The notes below the pieces were generated by a model that did not search any database, was not told where the DNA came from, and was given only the letters and a program-made list of their open reading frames with translations. A DNA stretch of 64,000 bases from Gibbula magus. Taxonomy: Eukaryota; Mollusca; Gastropoda; Trochida; Trochidae. Below, piece after piece: positions 36,762 to 50,800 of this stretch; position 1 is the stretch's first letter, and each line of letters begins with the position of its first letter. Both the position numbers and the translations under genes were made by a program. The stretch covers positions 35,874,656-35,938,655 of the forward strand of contig OW388291.1 in NCBI GenBank assembly GCA_936450465.1, read 5' to 3'.

Positions 36762-36883
36762 ACATCATTAAAGAAATAGTCATCAAATCTAATTTTTCTG
36801 CAAAAACTTTTTCTTTCATTTTCTAATTCCTGTTGATTAGGTTTTGGTGTTGGTGTGAATTTCAAACCTAATTTTAAAACTTT
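34831..36883 (-). pseudogene. Penelope-like reverse transcriptase / GIY-YIG endonuclease
   Basis: Reading leftwards from 36883: LKLGLKFTPTPKPNQQE start region; a poly-Asp run (about 36763-36721) coded by an (ATC)n microsatellite; IKEADKGGAVVIMD (about 36510); frameshift at a C5 run near 36360; FRPGLACPTHRLS; DVTSLYSNIP (36198-36169, first catalytic Asp); GTAMGTKFAP; frameshift before YLDD (35875-35864, catalytic pair); an in-frame stop at 35851-35849; TDIYHKPTDTH; a C-x4-C-x2-C cluster (KCQDKRCGTC); a frameshift in an A/T run near 35100; then IYAIVC...TYIGQT, the GIY-YIG endonuclease, and a final TAA at 34831-34833. The catalytic motifs remain readable, but three or more frameshifts and a stop make it dead. 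PLEs are retroelements related to telomerase. Confidence 0.92.
36719..36769. repeat. (ATC)n microsatellite inside PLE
   Basis: About 14 ATC triplets read as a run of Asp codons on the PLE strand, near the N-terminus. This is probably microsatellite expansion after the element lost function. Confidence 0.9.
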
Positions 36884-39170
36884 GATCTGAGTTCCAATGA
36901 CTGTGTTGCTAATTCTTGAGAACGTAAATTTAGTTTAGTTTCTTGATATTTGTAATTTGCTCAGTTGACCTTTGTAAATTCTTTGTTAACGTTTGACAGA
37001 TAAGAATCAGGAAATTTCAAGATTTATTTTTAGCAAACAGTGTTTTGTCCCTCTTCAATTCAAACTCTAAAGAGGCAATTTAAATTGCATTATGTCATTC
37101 TCACCTTACATCGATCAACCTTGAAGCTAATGGATTAAATTTCTGTTTAAGTTGTCAGCTGTCACAGTTTTGACAAACAATCTCCAAGAAGGTTTATTTC
37201 TCCAACCTCGAAACAAATTACATTTTCTTCAAACAACGTGTTTAGTGAATTTTTACAAATGACAAAACCATAGCTGTGATGAATTAAACCAACTTCTGGA
37301 ATGTTTGCAGTTTGTGAAAAGAACATATCAACAAACATAACAAATTAATTACGTGAGTTATATATATATGTTAATATATAATGTGAGATGTTTGTTGTTC
37401 TTGTTTTCAAAAGATTTGCAACTAGTTCAACCAATGTTTTGGGTAAACAATGACATTCCATATATCGTTTTACAATACAGGTACATTACATTTCAAAATG
37501 CCTGAAATGTAACGTTGTTAAAGGCTCATTAATCACCCCAAATATAGCAACAAAACGTCAGACAATAAGTAGAGTTATATTTTTGATTCTATATACCAGG
37601 CAGTTAAACATGATGTCTTCACAAAGTGTCATGGTTATATAACTCCTCACCGACCCCCTTTGGTTTCGTACTGATTCTTATGAATGTAACATACTTTCTC
37701 TAACCAAAATAGAGACCACTAAACAAAGCTTTTTTGTTTGTTCAAAATCTTGAAATATCTTCCTGTTTTCTAAAGAACGCCTACGTCTTCTTTTACTGCT
37801 GATGTTAAGTTTACATGTACTATTTATTTACAGAACTGTTTTTAGATTGGAATTATGGCAAAAGAGGTACTCATGCTTATCAAATTATTGATTATTCTCA
37901 ATATGATTAGAAGAATTATGCGATTGCGTTACGGTTTAAGAAGTGTCAACATTACATTAAACATACATGTTTACATTATAAGCAAACTACTTTTCCACAA
38001 CCAAAGATTGCTTAGATTACCAATATAGTTGTAATGATCCAAAAGGTAAATTAAAAAATGGCCTCCTGCAATTAAGTGTATTCTGAGTTCACACATAGCT
38101 TCAATTAATGCTTATCGTGTGGTATTAACATAGGCTGTCATTACTTACAGTACAATACATCTATATACATCCATATTCGTTATGAGATATGTACTGAATA
38201 GTTACTAAAATAGTTTCACTTAGCAGACATGTGAGCAGAGAAAACATTATAAGTTATTAAGAGATTAATTCATGTTATCTTATATTTTCTTGCAAGCGCT
38301 GAGGGAATTGATATAATATAATATCCACCATTTAATAGTTCACAAATAAATAATATATCTCTTGTTTTAGTTAAATTGAATTAATCACTATTTCTGTATC
38401 AGTTACTGATAAGTTGTACCTTCTTAGTCCAACCATTACAATGCAGAACGGTACTTGATCTCTAGATGAATGATATTTTCTTAGCAGATGAACATTCAAC
38501 ATCACGTTAGTGCCCAACATTTTTGAATTTGAATTGAGTAATTTAATTTGGAATATCGTATTTACACTGGTACAACACATATTTAAATAGCAATATGTTT
38601 ATTTCCAGAAGTAAAAGAAAGTAAAATTTTACCACGTCAACTCATACGTTTCTTAAAAGTTTACTTTCATTTGCTATATGTTTGCCTCCAAGTGAATCCA
38701 AATCAAATCTTCATTAAAAGTTGTATATATTTGTGATACAATGTATCACTACCTTTAATTCCTAACAGACCTCTTGTTTGACACAGCTGTTGTATCTGTT
38801 ATCTCTGATGCTATTAATTGATGAAGTATTAAGAACAGCTTCCTCGTTACCGAGTAGCCGTTTAACCAATTGACTTTTATGGGACTTAAAAGACCCACAG
38901 CAATCAAACTTGTGAACCAGAAAATATTTCTTCTTAACCAAGGCCAGATACAGAGTAGATCCGACTTTTAAACGTTAAATCACCCCTTATCCGTTCTTCA
39001 TCAAACCAACGTCAAGCGTTCGGACCATAAATGCTTGGTTTAGGTCCGGGAATGACATAGTAAACAGAGATTGCGTTCTTACAGTTGGCAGCTTATACAT
39101 CTGGCTCATGTAATTCTGATTTGTGATGATATTTCCAGATTGGGCATTAGTGAGGTGTTTTCCTTCCATA

Positions 39171-41200
39171 TTGATATTGTTTGATTAAATTTATTCCCCA
39201 GCACAGTTTGTGCTCTTGACATATAAGAAACGATCAGGTCTAATAAGCAGTATATAGATCCTCTATCAATTCAAGTACAACTTTAGAAAGTTTACTGTCA
39301 TTAGATAAAGTTGATGGTACCTAAAATGTGTCTGAAGGAATATTACGATGCATTTTTCTATTTATTGTAAATTAGAATGAAACTATAACATGAATTTAAA
39401 AATCATATTGATTAAAGGAAAAATTATTACTTTTTGTTGATATGACAGCTGTCAACTTATCAGTTCCATTGATGGTCGATTAACAATTTTCATTCGAGAA
39501 AGAAATCTTAATGATGTGAAATTGAATGTTCACTACAAGGTATTTATATTTTATACTTTTAACCCTTTGACAACATTCAAAAGATTGTTATTTGAGCAGA
39601 CAGTTAATTTGAAGTGACCAAGAATATAGTGTTAGTTACATCTTGGAATGTGAATGCCTCAAATATTGTAATGGTTATCCAAGAATAGATTTAAACGAAA
39701 TACTTGAAGATCAATATTACATGAGAACTAGTTTTTGGAACTATTTGATCTAAAATACTTTTCAATCAAGAGGAAGTTTCATATTTCTCAATGTCTCAAT
39801 TTAAACTTTACGTAACAAAAACCATTTATGTAAACGTTGCAATGTGTCAAATCACTTCTACAAATATCGATTAACCGTGTTGCACAAAAAAGTTAATGGT
39901 TCTAGTTATTTTGATAGTTTAATTTGAATCTCCACAGTAACACGAGACTTCAGCGAGAATTCTTTTCACAAAGGTCTCATGATATCAAATATATCAATTT
40001 GAGAAAAGTAAGTATCATCGGCAAGCCATATATCAACATGATAAAAGCAAGTATCATGGGCAAGCCTCGGATACAAGAAGTATGCTTTTCTCGAGGGTAA
40101 TGCGGTCTGATGTACCAACTTTATACCAGTGTCTCCCGAGCCTTCAGGCGAGGGATAGCACTAGTACAAAGATGATACATTACCTTACGTAATCATGTAA
40201 CGTTGTATTACCGTTATGTGAAACCTACTCTTGGCTAGGGGCTGTTTCTGTAGCAGCAGGGTGCATGGCATTTTAACAACTTGAGACTGACGGGATACAT
40301 AAGGGAAATGAAACGACATCAGTCAATTTTACTCATGTTCGCATATTTGATATCAGATGTCACTTGGGTGAGATGATCCATGTACAATGTATTATCTTAC
40401 CTGGTGTGTTGATCTGGTTATCTGGTTTGTGATAATGTGATAGCTTGGTAAACTAGTTGACTAATTAGACCAGTGGTCTGGGAAGAGACTTCAAAGGCTG
40501 AAATGATGTTGCATCAGAATATTAGTATACATAAGAAAGACTATACTATCTGGTAATTTTCTCATCTCTTTCTTGAATGTCCTTGACTCGGCAAAAAAAG
40601 TGCAAACTATACGTCAGTTACATCTTATTGCATTGTTATTTAGAATAATTCATCTACGAAATAAATGTGCATTGTCTGAACGGCTTGCTCTTGTTGACTA
40701 TATGAATGAATGGATGTTTTAGCCGTTGTCCGTCTTCCGTCTTATTCCTGTTTAGTAATATATGCTATTTATACATGATTAAACTACAATCAAATTGGAA
40801 GATATAAATGAAGTTATGATTTTGATGACGTTACATTTCACAACTGGATAAAGACAAGCACATCTTTATTGAAAAATATAAACAATGAGAATTGAACCCA
40901 TTCATTGGCGCTTCGAGTGGGGAAAACTTCGCTACGGACTAACACCATATTGATTATTAATTCTGTGATACGTTATGTGTTACTTTGTGAATATTCTATC
41001 AGTGTATATGTTTTTCTAGTTAAAGATAGATCAGTGATATAACTTTCCCTTAAAGACTAAAGTTTGTTCATTTGATGTTGATCTCTATCCACACTATTAT
41101 CATTAAACGACTCTGCTAACGGCAAATGTAAATCAGGCGAAGTTCATTTCTTGGAAATGTCATTTCATAATTGTTTGTATGGTAATTGATCTGTTTCGTT
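39171..41200. other. Spacer between inverted duplicon arms B and C
   Basis: No gene or known element was recognised. Two close copies of a(a/g)gtatcat(c/g)ggcaagcc lie at about 40010-40060. The stretch is where the orientation of the duplicated unit changes, so an inversion breakpoint or palindrome centre lies here or in the few kilobases to the right. Confidence 0.4.
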
Positions 41201-44200
41201 TTACAAGTGGATATAAAACGTTAACTTTTTAAATTAGATAACTGCAATTTTTTTTAATTAACTGTCCCCTTAAACGGACAGAGCAAGTATAATTCCAATA
41301 AGTGTCACAGATAGGTGAATGTTCCTAAAATATTTATGTTTCACATCAAATTTTATAAGTTTTAAGTTTCATAATTGGTGAAAATAACTTTCTTAATTTC
41401 GCAGTCATTTTTAAAAAAATGGACGAATAATCAACTTGTTCGAATTTGAGATTGATACAAAACTGTAGGTTTGATTTTAGAGATTTTATTTCGACTGTTC
41501 ATCATGTTTAAAAAATCTATTGATATTCAGTGGCATTATGAGGATCAATAATATTTAGCTTTGTAATATATAGTTCGATCTCCTCAAAATCTTACAAGTA
41601 GCCTATTCTCTTCCATTAACAACGGATGGCTCCTTCAAATGAACTAAAAAATCACTATTCACCGTAAAATACAGACATTTACAATTTCCTCTACTTTGTA
41701 TTCAAGGACATGTCTTGCAACCTTTCATAGGGTTTCTTATTTTCCTAAAGTGTGATTTGTTTTCACGAACAGTTAATTGTGTATTGCATCTAGACGGACA
41801 CAACCTCTGGTACACAGAACGGATATGGACAACGAGACTTTATGTCTTTCATTCCTTCTGGATAAATAAGCAGACATACAATTGAAGATGAAGGCTAGAA
41901 TGATCCCTCAGTTGGAATATTAAGTTTTAAAAAAGCTCGGGCGTAATCCATTTATATGGTGAACTTTTGTAAATCTGTGATGTTAAAGCTAGTCATTGAA
42001 AAGACCGTAACCCCTTTTCAATTTCAACAATACTGTTTGATTTAAACCTGTCAATAGGATTTGGATTCCAGCAAGAATGCAAGATTTCGATCTTTAGTTT
42101 CTCAGAAAACTGCAGCTCAGCCAATAGCTATATTCTGGCTTCTTAACAATCAAGATCTCTACAATATAGACATTGCTATCCATTTGATTCACCTTTCTTT
42201 TAAGTAAATATCATTACGCTGTAGATAAACAGCTTATATATTGATTTCAATCCAGAAAAGAGGTAATATTAATTTGAAATAAAAGTACGAGTAGGACGGT
42301 AATTCATAAGGTTATCAGAGAGGTCGGTTGTATTCTTCTATTAAGGTGACGTTTTTTAAATATCAGATGTTTATGAGATCTTTGTAAACACTAGTAAAGG
42401 AGATAATTTTAAATACAACTTATCATGTGAAAAGTGGGATTAAAAAGTAGTTCAATTATGGATTCTCCACCACATTAAACTGAAGAGACACGGTGAAACG
42501 TGACATTTGGGTCTTTGTATCCTTGGTTTCATCTCAATCAAAAAGTGAGAAACGAAATTGGAAAGCGACTTCGTCTAAATAAGCAACATTAATTTAATTC
42601 GTTATGCCTAAGGGTTTGAACTTTATTTTTCCATGACAACATTTGTGTACATTTGTCTTTTATTAAGGTAATAGTTGAAGTGAATTGGGGGAAGGAGGAG
42701 ACATCTTTTTGTAACCAACAAAAACAAAAACTAAGGCTAATTTTTCAACTTATGATGGGTCGTGTTAATTAAGATCTGACAGAGTTAATACTACTCCACT
42801 GTAAACTCTCTTTATATGGACAATGCAATACAATACAATACAATGCAATATACACACTTTCCAAGACAATAATTCGTAACAAAAACCAGATGGTATTAAG
42901 AAGGAACATTACTCATCTTCCTTTAAACTTTACTTTGTGTAAATTCAAAAGATTATTAGTATCAGTTTGCTTAACTTCAATATTTCCATAAACACATACG
43001 CTAAACAAACTAACGGTGATTTATCAATGGAAATTAAACCTTAATGCGCACGTTTCTTGCAAATGCAAGTATATTCTATTTTATCTAACAATGTCGTTTC
43101 GTATTATTTCGTAATATATAATATGTCCATACCATAGTTAATATTATCTTATAGCTTTTGTCTAACATTTATAAAACTATTAACAATTATTTTAAAATTA
43201 TTAAGGACATGTTGGTTATTGTTACTTAAGACTTGTAGGTTGAAAACTTATCAGGATAAGATATAATTATTGCCCGTGTTTATTAGGCGCCTGGCAGCTT
43301 AAGACATGGAGCAATGGAACTGTCAAGGTATCCCTTGATAGACAAGCTCAAATCTAGGCCTTTGAAAGTAATAAGCATTATTGGAATTGAAACCTATTCT
43401 CCAACTTCCGCCCATCTCTGTATGTGTTAAACTAAGTATATTTAAGCAAAGAACTTTGTCTGGACAACTCGTTAAAAAGTTCCCTATTCATATCAGTGCT
43501 CATTAGCGTCTGAATTTTCCTGCAATTCCAGCAACTTGTTGGTTTACGATTTGAGTTTTCCGTTTTTAGGAGATAACGTTGTTGTAAACTAGCTTTCTTT
43601 CACAATAGGTTCGTACTCAAAGACCTCTATTTCTTGAAAGCAGTCCAAAAGATACATAATGGACATACGATGTTTGTTGGCATTTAAAGTTTTGGGAAGA
43701 AGTTGTCAGATTTCATGCCACGAAAAAAAGTTTGATATGTTTACCATTGTTGTGACCATATTTTGTGGTCAAACCCAATGGGTAAATCATACACACGGTA
43801 AATTGTTTTGCCACCTCATGTTCACGGTTCTGTATTTTCAGATTTAATAAAAATGTTTCTTTTGCGTAAAGTATGTACGAAAGACGTTCATGCATTTAAC
43901 CTCTTTAAATCCCGTCTGAAAACAATTCAGTTCATGTATAATCATTCTTTAAAACTATAAATGAGATCTAAAGATTTTTCTGAACAGGAAACACTTGCAT
44001 CCTGTCTGTAAATATCACAAGTCTTAATCACAAAACCCGAAGGAGCAACATTTATAAGCTGTCCAATTGTATGAACGCAATCTCTGTTTACTATGTAGTT
44101 CCTGAACCAAAGTCAAGTATTTATGGTCCCACTGCTAATCGTGGTTAGATGACATACAGATATGGGATGACTCACGGCCTAAACAGTTGGATTATCTTTG

Positions 44201-44529
44201 TATCTCTCTTGATTTAGAACTATTATTTTATGCTTCGCCGGTTTTGTTTCTAGAGGTTTTTGAAGTCCCATAAAAGCTAATTGGTCTAACGACTTTTTGG
44301 GTAATAAAGAAATTGCTCTTACTACAGATCCACTGTAAATCAGCAGAGATAACACATTGAACATTCGTCTTTAACAAGGGGTTTGTTCAACGTGGTAACC
44401 GCATAGAAAGCTATATATGCATCATTTCACATGCATAACGAACTTGATGATTTGCTTCAGAAAGATATATGTTAAGATGCAAATGTTGATTAAATGAAAG
44501 GGAACTTCAACAATCTCTGAGAATTGAAT

Positions 44530-44705
44530 GAATATCTATAGGATATCAAACGAGCTTCCCTTTTCTTATCAAGTTTATGTTCTGAGTGAAATAATTTGGC
44601 TTTGTCTGTAGACCTTGGCTAGACACATAGAAAATACATTTTACGAGGGACATAAACTTGATATGAAAGAGGAGAGAGAGGAATGTATCCTATTTATTAC
44701 CAACT
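44530..44705. repeat. Long imperfect palindrome (hairpin), copy in C
   Basis: The left arm contains cttatcaagtttatgt (about 44564), and the right arm its complement acataaacttgat (about 44650). Pairing extends outwards through gcttccctt/gagagagga to ataggat/atcctat and inwards through a weaker stem. The whole can fold into a hairpin of about 160-175 nt. The same structure is better preserved in D at 55064-55226. Confidence 0.7.
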
Positions 44706-46414
44706 TCTACCTCGTACAATTTATTTCGTAATGGTGTAGAATGCATTTAGCAATAGTAATAATTTCTGATTGATCAGTGATAGACCTTTATAAATTTACT
44801 CGTTTATTCATTGTCATTAGACATCTTAACTTAAGTGTCGATCTAGATGACAGGGACTATTTATTTTGTAAATTACTCTTACATTTAAAACTGCTAATTT
44901 AGAGTATAGTTTGTGAATCAAAAGAACATATCCCGGGGTGCTTGTCCTCTCATGAAACACTGAAAAGACAAAATGTTGAACCTAACTGGTATAACAGGTC
45001 ATAAGTATTAATATATACGTTCCCTAACCTTTCGTTAAGAGATAAATCCCGCCTCATGCACTTTTTTGAATGAGAATAGTGTAAACGGTCGAATAAATCA
45101 TTCCCGTTTTATGTTATGTTTTATTGTTAAAATGAATTGAAATGTATATAATTGTTTATTAAATTAAACTAGTCTCGAAAGTTTTGAAAACTAAAACAAG
45201 AGCCACATGGCATTTATCAAATATCATTATTTATCATCCAAAAACTGTGTTCCATCAGAGATATCACTTGTGTGAGATCCAGCAATATCTCCTAGGAGTG
45301 GCAGTAGATTTTGCACAATGCCCTGTAAGCGTCAGCTAAATGACATCATAATGATTTTAAACAATCAAGCAATAACATCACAATGCCATGACATCATAAA
45401 TTTGATGACATCACAATGCTATGACATCACAGCATTTGAAATCAACTGGCAGAGCTGTGTTCACAGATGTACACTTTGTCATTGAAACGTAATATAAAAA
45501 TATCAAAGCTACGGATATTTGTAACTTTTATCAACTTGTGTTGATATATTTGATATCAGAAGACACTTGGTGAGATTTTCTATATAGTGTACGCAAATTC
45601 CAATGTCCTTGTTTTTCTTTCAAATACCATGTTGATATACATGTTAACATTCCAGACGTTGGTTATAATAGATATGAAAACCTTATTATTAACCGTTTGA
45701 AGTAAACATAATTTATTTTCAGGTTAGAGAGATTGTCTGTCAAAAGGTTGACAGCTGACAACTAAAACATAAATTTAATGAATTAGCTACAGGGTTAATG
45801 GATGTAAGATGTGTATGACTTGCGGACATTTGGATCCTAACTTGATTTTTATATGACAAAATGATCCAATGAAAATAAGCCAGTATATTGCTCAAAAGTT
45901 ATTATCATTAGTATGTTTAAACTGAATTTTAGTGCTGGGTACTGTTGTAACCGAACTAGGCAAGTGAAACTAATTTGAATAAACCAAAAAAATCAAACCA
46001 GAAAAATTAAGTATGCATTTATCCAATTAATATTCAAAGTCACATATTGATAACTTAATAAACTGTATAAATAATACAAAAATAATGTTTAAACAAATCA
46101 TGTTTAAACAAATAAGTATTAAACGGAAATCTCAAGATATTTACCCTTGATCTTATGTGAAAACACTTTTAAAAGTTTGCGTTTGACAACAACAAAATAA
46201 CATTTGTAACATTCACTCTTGATGCTAACATCAAGTGTGACCTCGTTCAAGCAGACAAAAGTCCTACGCTCTACAAAGTATAAAAGTATAAAATATGGTG
46301 ACTGTGATCGTGACCTCGTTCAACCATAAAAAAAAGTCATACTCTCAACAAACTATAAAATATGATGACTGTGCTCGATGAGTATATGAAAAATGTAAAA
46401 GAAAACTATTTAGG

Positions 46415-46736
46415 GGTTCATACGGAAGCATCCTAGTGCCACGGTGATATTTTTTTATCTCATATTTAGGATAATACTAACATAACTATATAATAATTAG
46501 GACATAAATATCTCCTAATTAGGACTTGATTACCCCCTTAATAGGTAAAACTATCTATTTATTAGGAGATGCTAGTTAGGAGATAACTAAGTCCTAATTA
46601 GGAGATAACTAAGTCCTAATTAGGAAATAAATAAGTCCTAATTAAGAAATAGTATCTCCTAATTAGGTGATAGTATCTCCTAATAAGGAGTTTAAAACAA
46701 TTCTCACTGTGGCACTAGGATGCTTCCGTAGGTTCA
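46415..46736. mobile_element. 310-bp MITE with perfect 22-bp ends and 6-bp target duplication
   Basis: The element spans 46421-46730. The ends begin tacggaagcatcctagtg and are perfectly inverted for 22 bp, with pairing continuing after one mismatch. ggttca flanks it at 46415-46420 and 46731-46736. Duplicon D keeps the unoccupied site (about 56778-56800, atggtttcaaacaatc), which confirms the boundaries. The interior is built from repeated cctaattaggagata-type units. No open frame was seen. Superfamily unassigned: a 6-bp duplication is uncommon, Dada (6-7 bp) being one possibility. Confidence 0.88.
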
Positions 46737-47649
46737 AACAATCATATCACCTTTGCATGCGTGGACATATGAGAATGTGAATTTCCATTGTAAATGTCTG
46801 GAATGGTGCTTATTTGAAGGTGGTACCTGTCGCCAAAATATTAAATTAACTATATCACATCCAGTTTTGGGAGGAATTACTTGCAATGCAAGTAAATGAA
46901 TAGAAGGATGACCTTCTTCTGACAAATTCAGAGTCCAACTGAGAGCTGAAGTGGGATAAAGAATTCTATCAATCTTGCTTATTTCCTGCTGGATTCTAAT
47001 TTCAAATCTCTTTCCTATTTCGTGATTAAGATTAGATGAAGAACACATAATCTTGTTCCAAATCACACATAAAACCTGCCTCTGCATTTTAATATTGTAC
47101 ACGATCAACACTCATCTGGTTGCGAAATTGGATCACACTTTTAGAAAATAGAAAAGTCTTTAAAAAGTCGCTGACAGGACTTATTCTTGGATGGAAGCCA
47201 TTGGAAGACGTACATCTTATCTTATCTTAAATATCGAATAGGACGTTCTTAATCGATTAAAAAACCCCGAGTAAACACTTACTAAATGGAGGGCAATGTG
47301 CTGCCCTTTTATATGAAAGGATCTATATGTCACAGATGTTCACAAATCTTTTAATCACCTTGATATACAATGTTTTAAAAAGTAGGGGAACCTGAAGTAT
47401 AACCATTAACAAACTTTTCAATGACAGAACTTTATGAACGTAGCATCATTCATTCCTCATGTTCACCACACTCAAAAAACCACATGAAATACACGTGCAT
47501 AACTCGATGACTCCATACACGTGCCAGGGGTGGAATTCTAAAATTTGAAATTTCCAGAAGGTCCATTAATCTCGGTATACCTTTGTTTTGACAATATACT
47601 TGTTTAAGATAATCACGAAGCTTTATGCTATTGGTCATCTTTATTGTTT

Positions 47650-47870
47650 AAATTTACTTTTCCGTGTGTGGAACGTGATCAACGTGTATATGTAATAAGC
47701 ATGTTGCAAACTCATCATCTATCATGAAGTTGTCACAGACATCAATGTTTTCAAGTGAGTCATCAGCAGACTTTTGAAGAGTTACCAGCAATCCAAAATG
47801 TTGACGATCTATCGACCCGCTTCAGGTTTTCCAAAGTCAACAGCAAGAATACAAGATCAGTCCATTCGTA
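47650..47870 (+). pseudogene. Tc1/mariner-like transposase N-terminal fossil (copy in C)
   Basis: The plus strand reads E-R-D-Q-R near 47672, followed by M-L-Q-T, then degenerates through frameshifts. It aligns at DNA level with the better copy in D (57690-57870), where a helix-turn-helix segment is readable. No other transposase region was found nearby. Confidence 0.5.
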
Positions 47871-50800
47871 ACCACCTCAACTTTTAATTACTTTGACACA
47901 TACATGTGAAAAAATATATACCATTTGAGATATATGCCATCGAAGAAGATATACATGTACATAATATAACAGGGTATCATTTAAGAAAAGGTTTGCTGTA
48001 CTCAATGTGTTTCGTAATAAAGTATAGTTTTGCCCTGAGGTAGTATAGTTAAAGCTTTGAATCGTTAAAACATGATGTATCAGTTTGCAGTGAGTCTTCA
48101 TTGTCAATCAACTTTTCAATTCAACCAATCAAAATCAAGGATACAGCGAACCCCATCCTCAGATAAAGTATTTATTTTATTGTTCTAACTGATAGGCTTC
48201 TTAGAAAATATCATAATATTATTATAGGAAATATTTTAACTTTAGCTTCCATTGATTTACACCTCTGGACAAACAAGCGGTCTGGATTGACTCAAATTTG
48301 ACAATAGAGCAATTTGATGGTCAAAACCTGGAGAAACATTATCATTCACTGACTACAATATTCTTTAGTGTCAAGTAACTTGAAACAAAAAAAGACATAA
48401 AGTAATTGTGAATTGATTCATTTACCATAAATAGACACTGTATAAATGGTATTTTCATCGACAAGGTTTAGAAAATAAATAACATAACACAATTTTTAAT
48501 TGATTAATTTTTCTTTTGCTCCATTATTTTGTCAAAGGGGAGTTTTTTCTCTACAAGTACTATTTAGAATTATCCACTCTAAATGAATATGGATGTGCAG
48601 TGGTATTTTACAACAAATAATTACCAATGGAACCATCAGGGTATTGGCATGAACAGTACTTATGCATCAATATCGTTTAGCATATCGATCTAACAGCAAG
48701 TTGTTTAATACCAGATATCATGCTTTGTGATCATGGTGTAAGTATGACGTGTGTTATTTAGCATTGACGTAATGATAAGTTATTTGTCACAGACAACACA
48801 ATTATTCTTAATTAATTCAGAAGTGTTGATTTTTCTGTATGACAACATCCAAAAGGAACCTGACTAAATGTAGTATCATCAGAAATGATTGTGTGTAATA
48901 TGCATAGACGCTTCTGTCAATTAACATTTGGGAATATATGAATTCCATCAAGAAGCTGAACTATGGATCATTGACTATGACTCGTCGACATTTAGCAATG
49001 AAGGATAGGTAATCAGTCCATGTAATTTTCCATATTTAGTTTGTTTTAGGTCGAGGTTGTAACTGATTTATCAATTGTAATATTTGTTAATGGTCTTTAA
49101 GGTAGGTCTAATTTACACGTAAAATGTCCGATGTTGTTCATGCCAAAACATCAATGCCAATTGAGTTCATCTATTGTCAGGGATGCTACTGTTGCCATAC
49201 CGTTATCTTGGTAGAGACAGAGAGTAGCACGGACTGTCTTCGTAGCTGATAATACAAGGAATCGTTTCTTAGCGTGTTTAGATTAATGACTTTTGAGATT
49301 GTCCCAATTCAAGGTCCAGGTTCAATTGTTATTTTCGTGTTGGGTAAATCATATTGGAACATAATGCAACATTTATGTCTCTGGAATAGACGTAAATAAC
49401 ATGACTGACTAAACATAAACTGAATATGAATTAAAATTTACATATATATAACTTATTGGTTGGGATTTATTTTTGATGAAACATATCGCTTTATGACCAA
49501 ATTGTTATTAAAGTCGAACTCACTAGATTTTTCATCAATCAAATGTAGAATATATAAACATTGACAACATCAATTTCCACATAATCCATTCACTTATCAT
49601 GTTTTATCAAATGTTAATTGTTAACTCAAATCTAACAAAAGACTCGGTCATATAATATCAGTTCAATGCTTACGTTTTACTCTTTTTCGGCTGTTTGGTA
49701 TTCTACTGAGAAAAGAGTTACTTTACAAAACGTTAAGCAACTTATACACGTACTGTGACAAGTGGAGGTCACAGTGCAATGAAAATTGCCACGAACAGCA
49801 GGTTATTGTTTGTTCATACGATTTTTAAATACCATGGATCCAAAAAGTCTTCTACCACGTTGCGAGTCTGGAAAGTACTATGTTACATTTAGCTGACTAT
49901 TTAATAACTATACTGCTGGTATATATCGAACAAGGATGAATGTGTAAGATATGTATTGTAATCATATTAATATGGTCATATGGCTATAAGTGTCAATATT
50001 CCCTTGTCTGAACTGATCTCAAGATGGTTACTAAAACAACAAATATCAGCTCTTGTGTAATATGATACAACAAATTGTGTACATCAAAGAGTATATAGAC
50101 GAATGTTAAAGTATTGTTTAATGCGGACGCTACTCATATTCAAAACTTGTAGGAACATATCAGACCTTGTGTACGTTTTATAAACTTTCCATTGTTGAAA
50201 CGGAGAAAGGAGAGGCGTTTCGAGTGCCATCATGACAATGCTCTGCCCACTCATGTGCCATCTGATTTTCTGAGGAATATTAACAACACAGCATTGCCCT
50301 GTTCTGTCACATGTCCTGACACAAACAATTATGACCTGTCGAAGGACTCTTTAGAGGAATCTTTCACGACGGAATTATGATGATCTCATCCAGAGACTGC
50401 AGTAGGAATCCTGGTATCCCGAGAGCTACAATAAGAGCACTGATTGGAATTATGCCACGACACTGCGTATCGAGAGCCTTTGGAGGACTCTTCATTTAAA
50501 CAAGTCCTTTTCATATGATGTGATATAAATAATATGATGTCACAGCCTTTAATTGTTTGCGATCCCGTATTGTTTTCTTCAGGGTATGATAAAATAATGT
50601 AGAATTGTTTTTCTTTCGGTTACATAATACTTTGTTTAGCATACTACATACTTTTGCTACATAAAACATATTTGTAGAAAATAGGTTTTACTATCTGTTA
50701 AACGTAGATTACGCATTATGATCATAAGACTCTGATTGTTGTATTAATCCCAAAATAAAACATTTTGCTTTAAAACCAATACAAGCTAAGAATCATGTAA

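Larger units (their letters stand above)
34440..36885 (-). mobile_element. Nearly full-length, broken Penelope-like element
   Basis: On the minus strand the insert carries the PLE coding region (36883-34831) followed by a 3' tail with a hammerhead-like motif (34573-34541). It interrupts the A/B match: A runs continuously from about 26330 to 26440, where B has this block. The coding sequence continues to the upstream insertion edge, so the 5' end is slightly truncated. No clear target duplication was found. Confidence 0.85.
27181..39170 (+). repeat. Duplicon copy B, about 12 kb, same orientation as A
   Basis: B matches A block by block up to about 37650. It continues to about 39170 with sequence absent from the truncated right end of A but present, inverted, in C (about 43960-44340) and D (about 54740-54900). 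For example 39058-39090 (cata gtaaacagagattgcg) is the complement of 44080-44100. B carries its own private insertions: a SINE (27907), a PLE (34440) and PLE-tail sequence (29916). No intact gene was seen. Confidence 0.8.

Noticed and set aside
36617..36865. Separate acidic poly-Asp protein gene
   Set aside because: The frame is the N-terminal part of the PLE polyprotein and the Asp run is an (ATC)n microsatellite.
46490..46690. CRISPR-like array of short palindromic repeats
   Set aside because: Units are irregular, without unique spacers, and lie inside a MITE in animal DNA.
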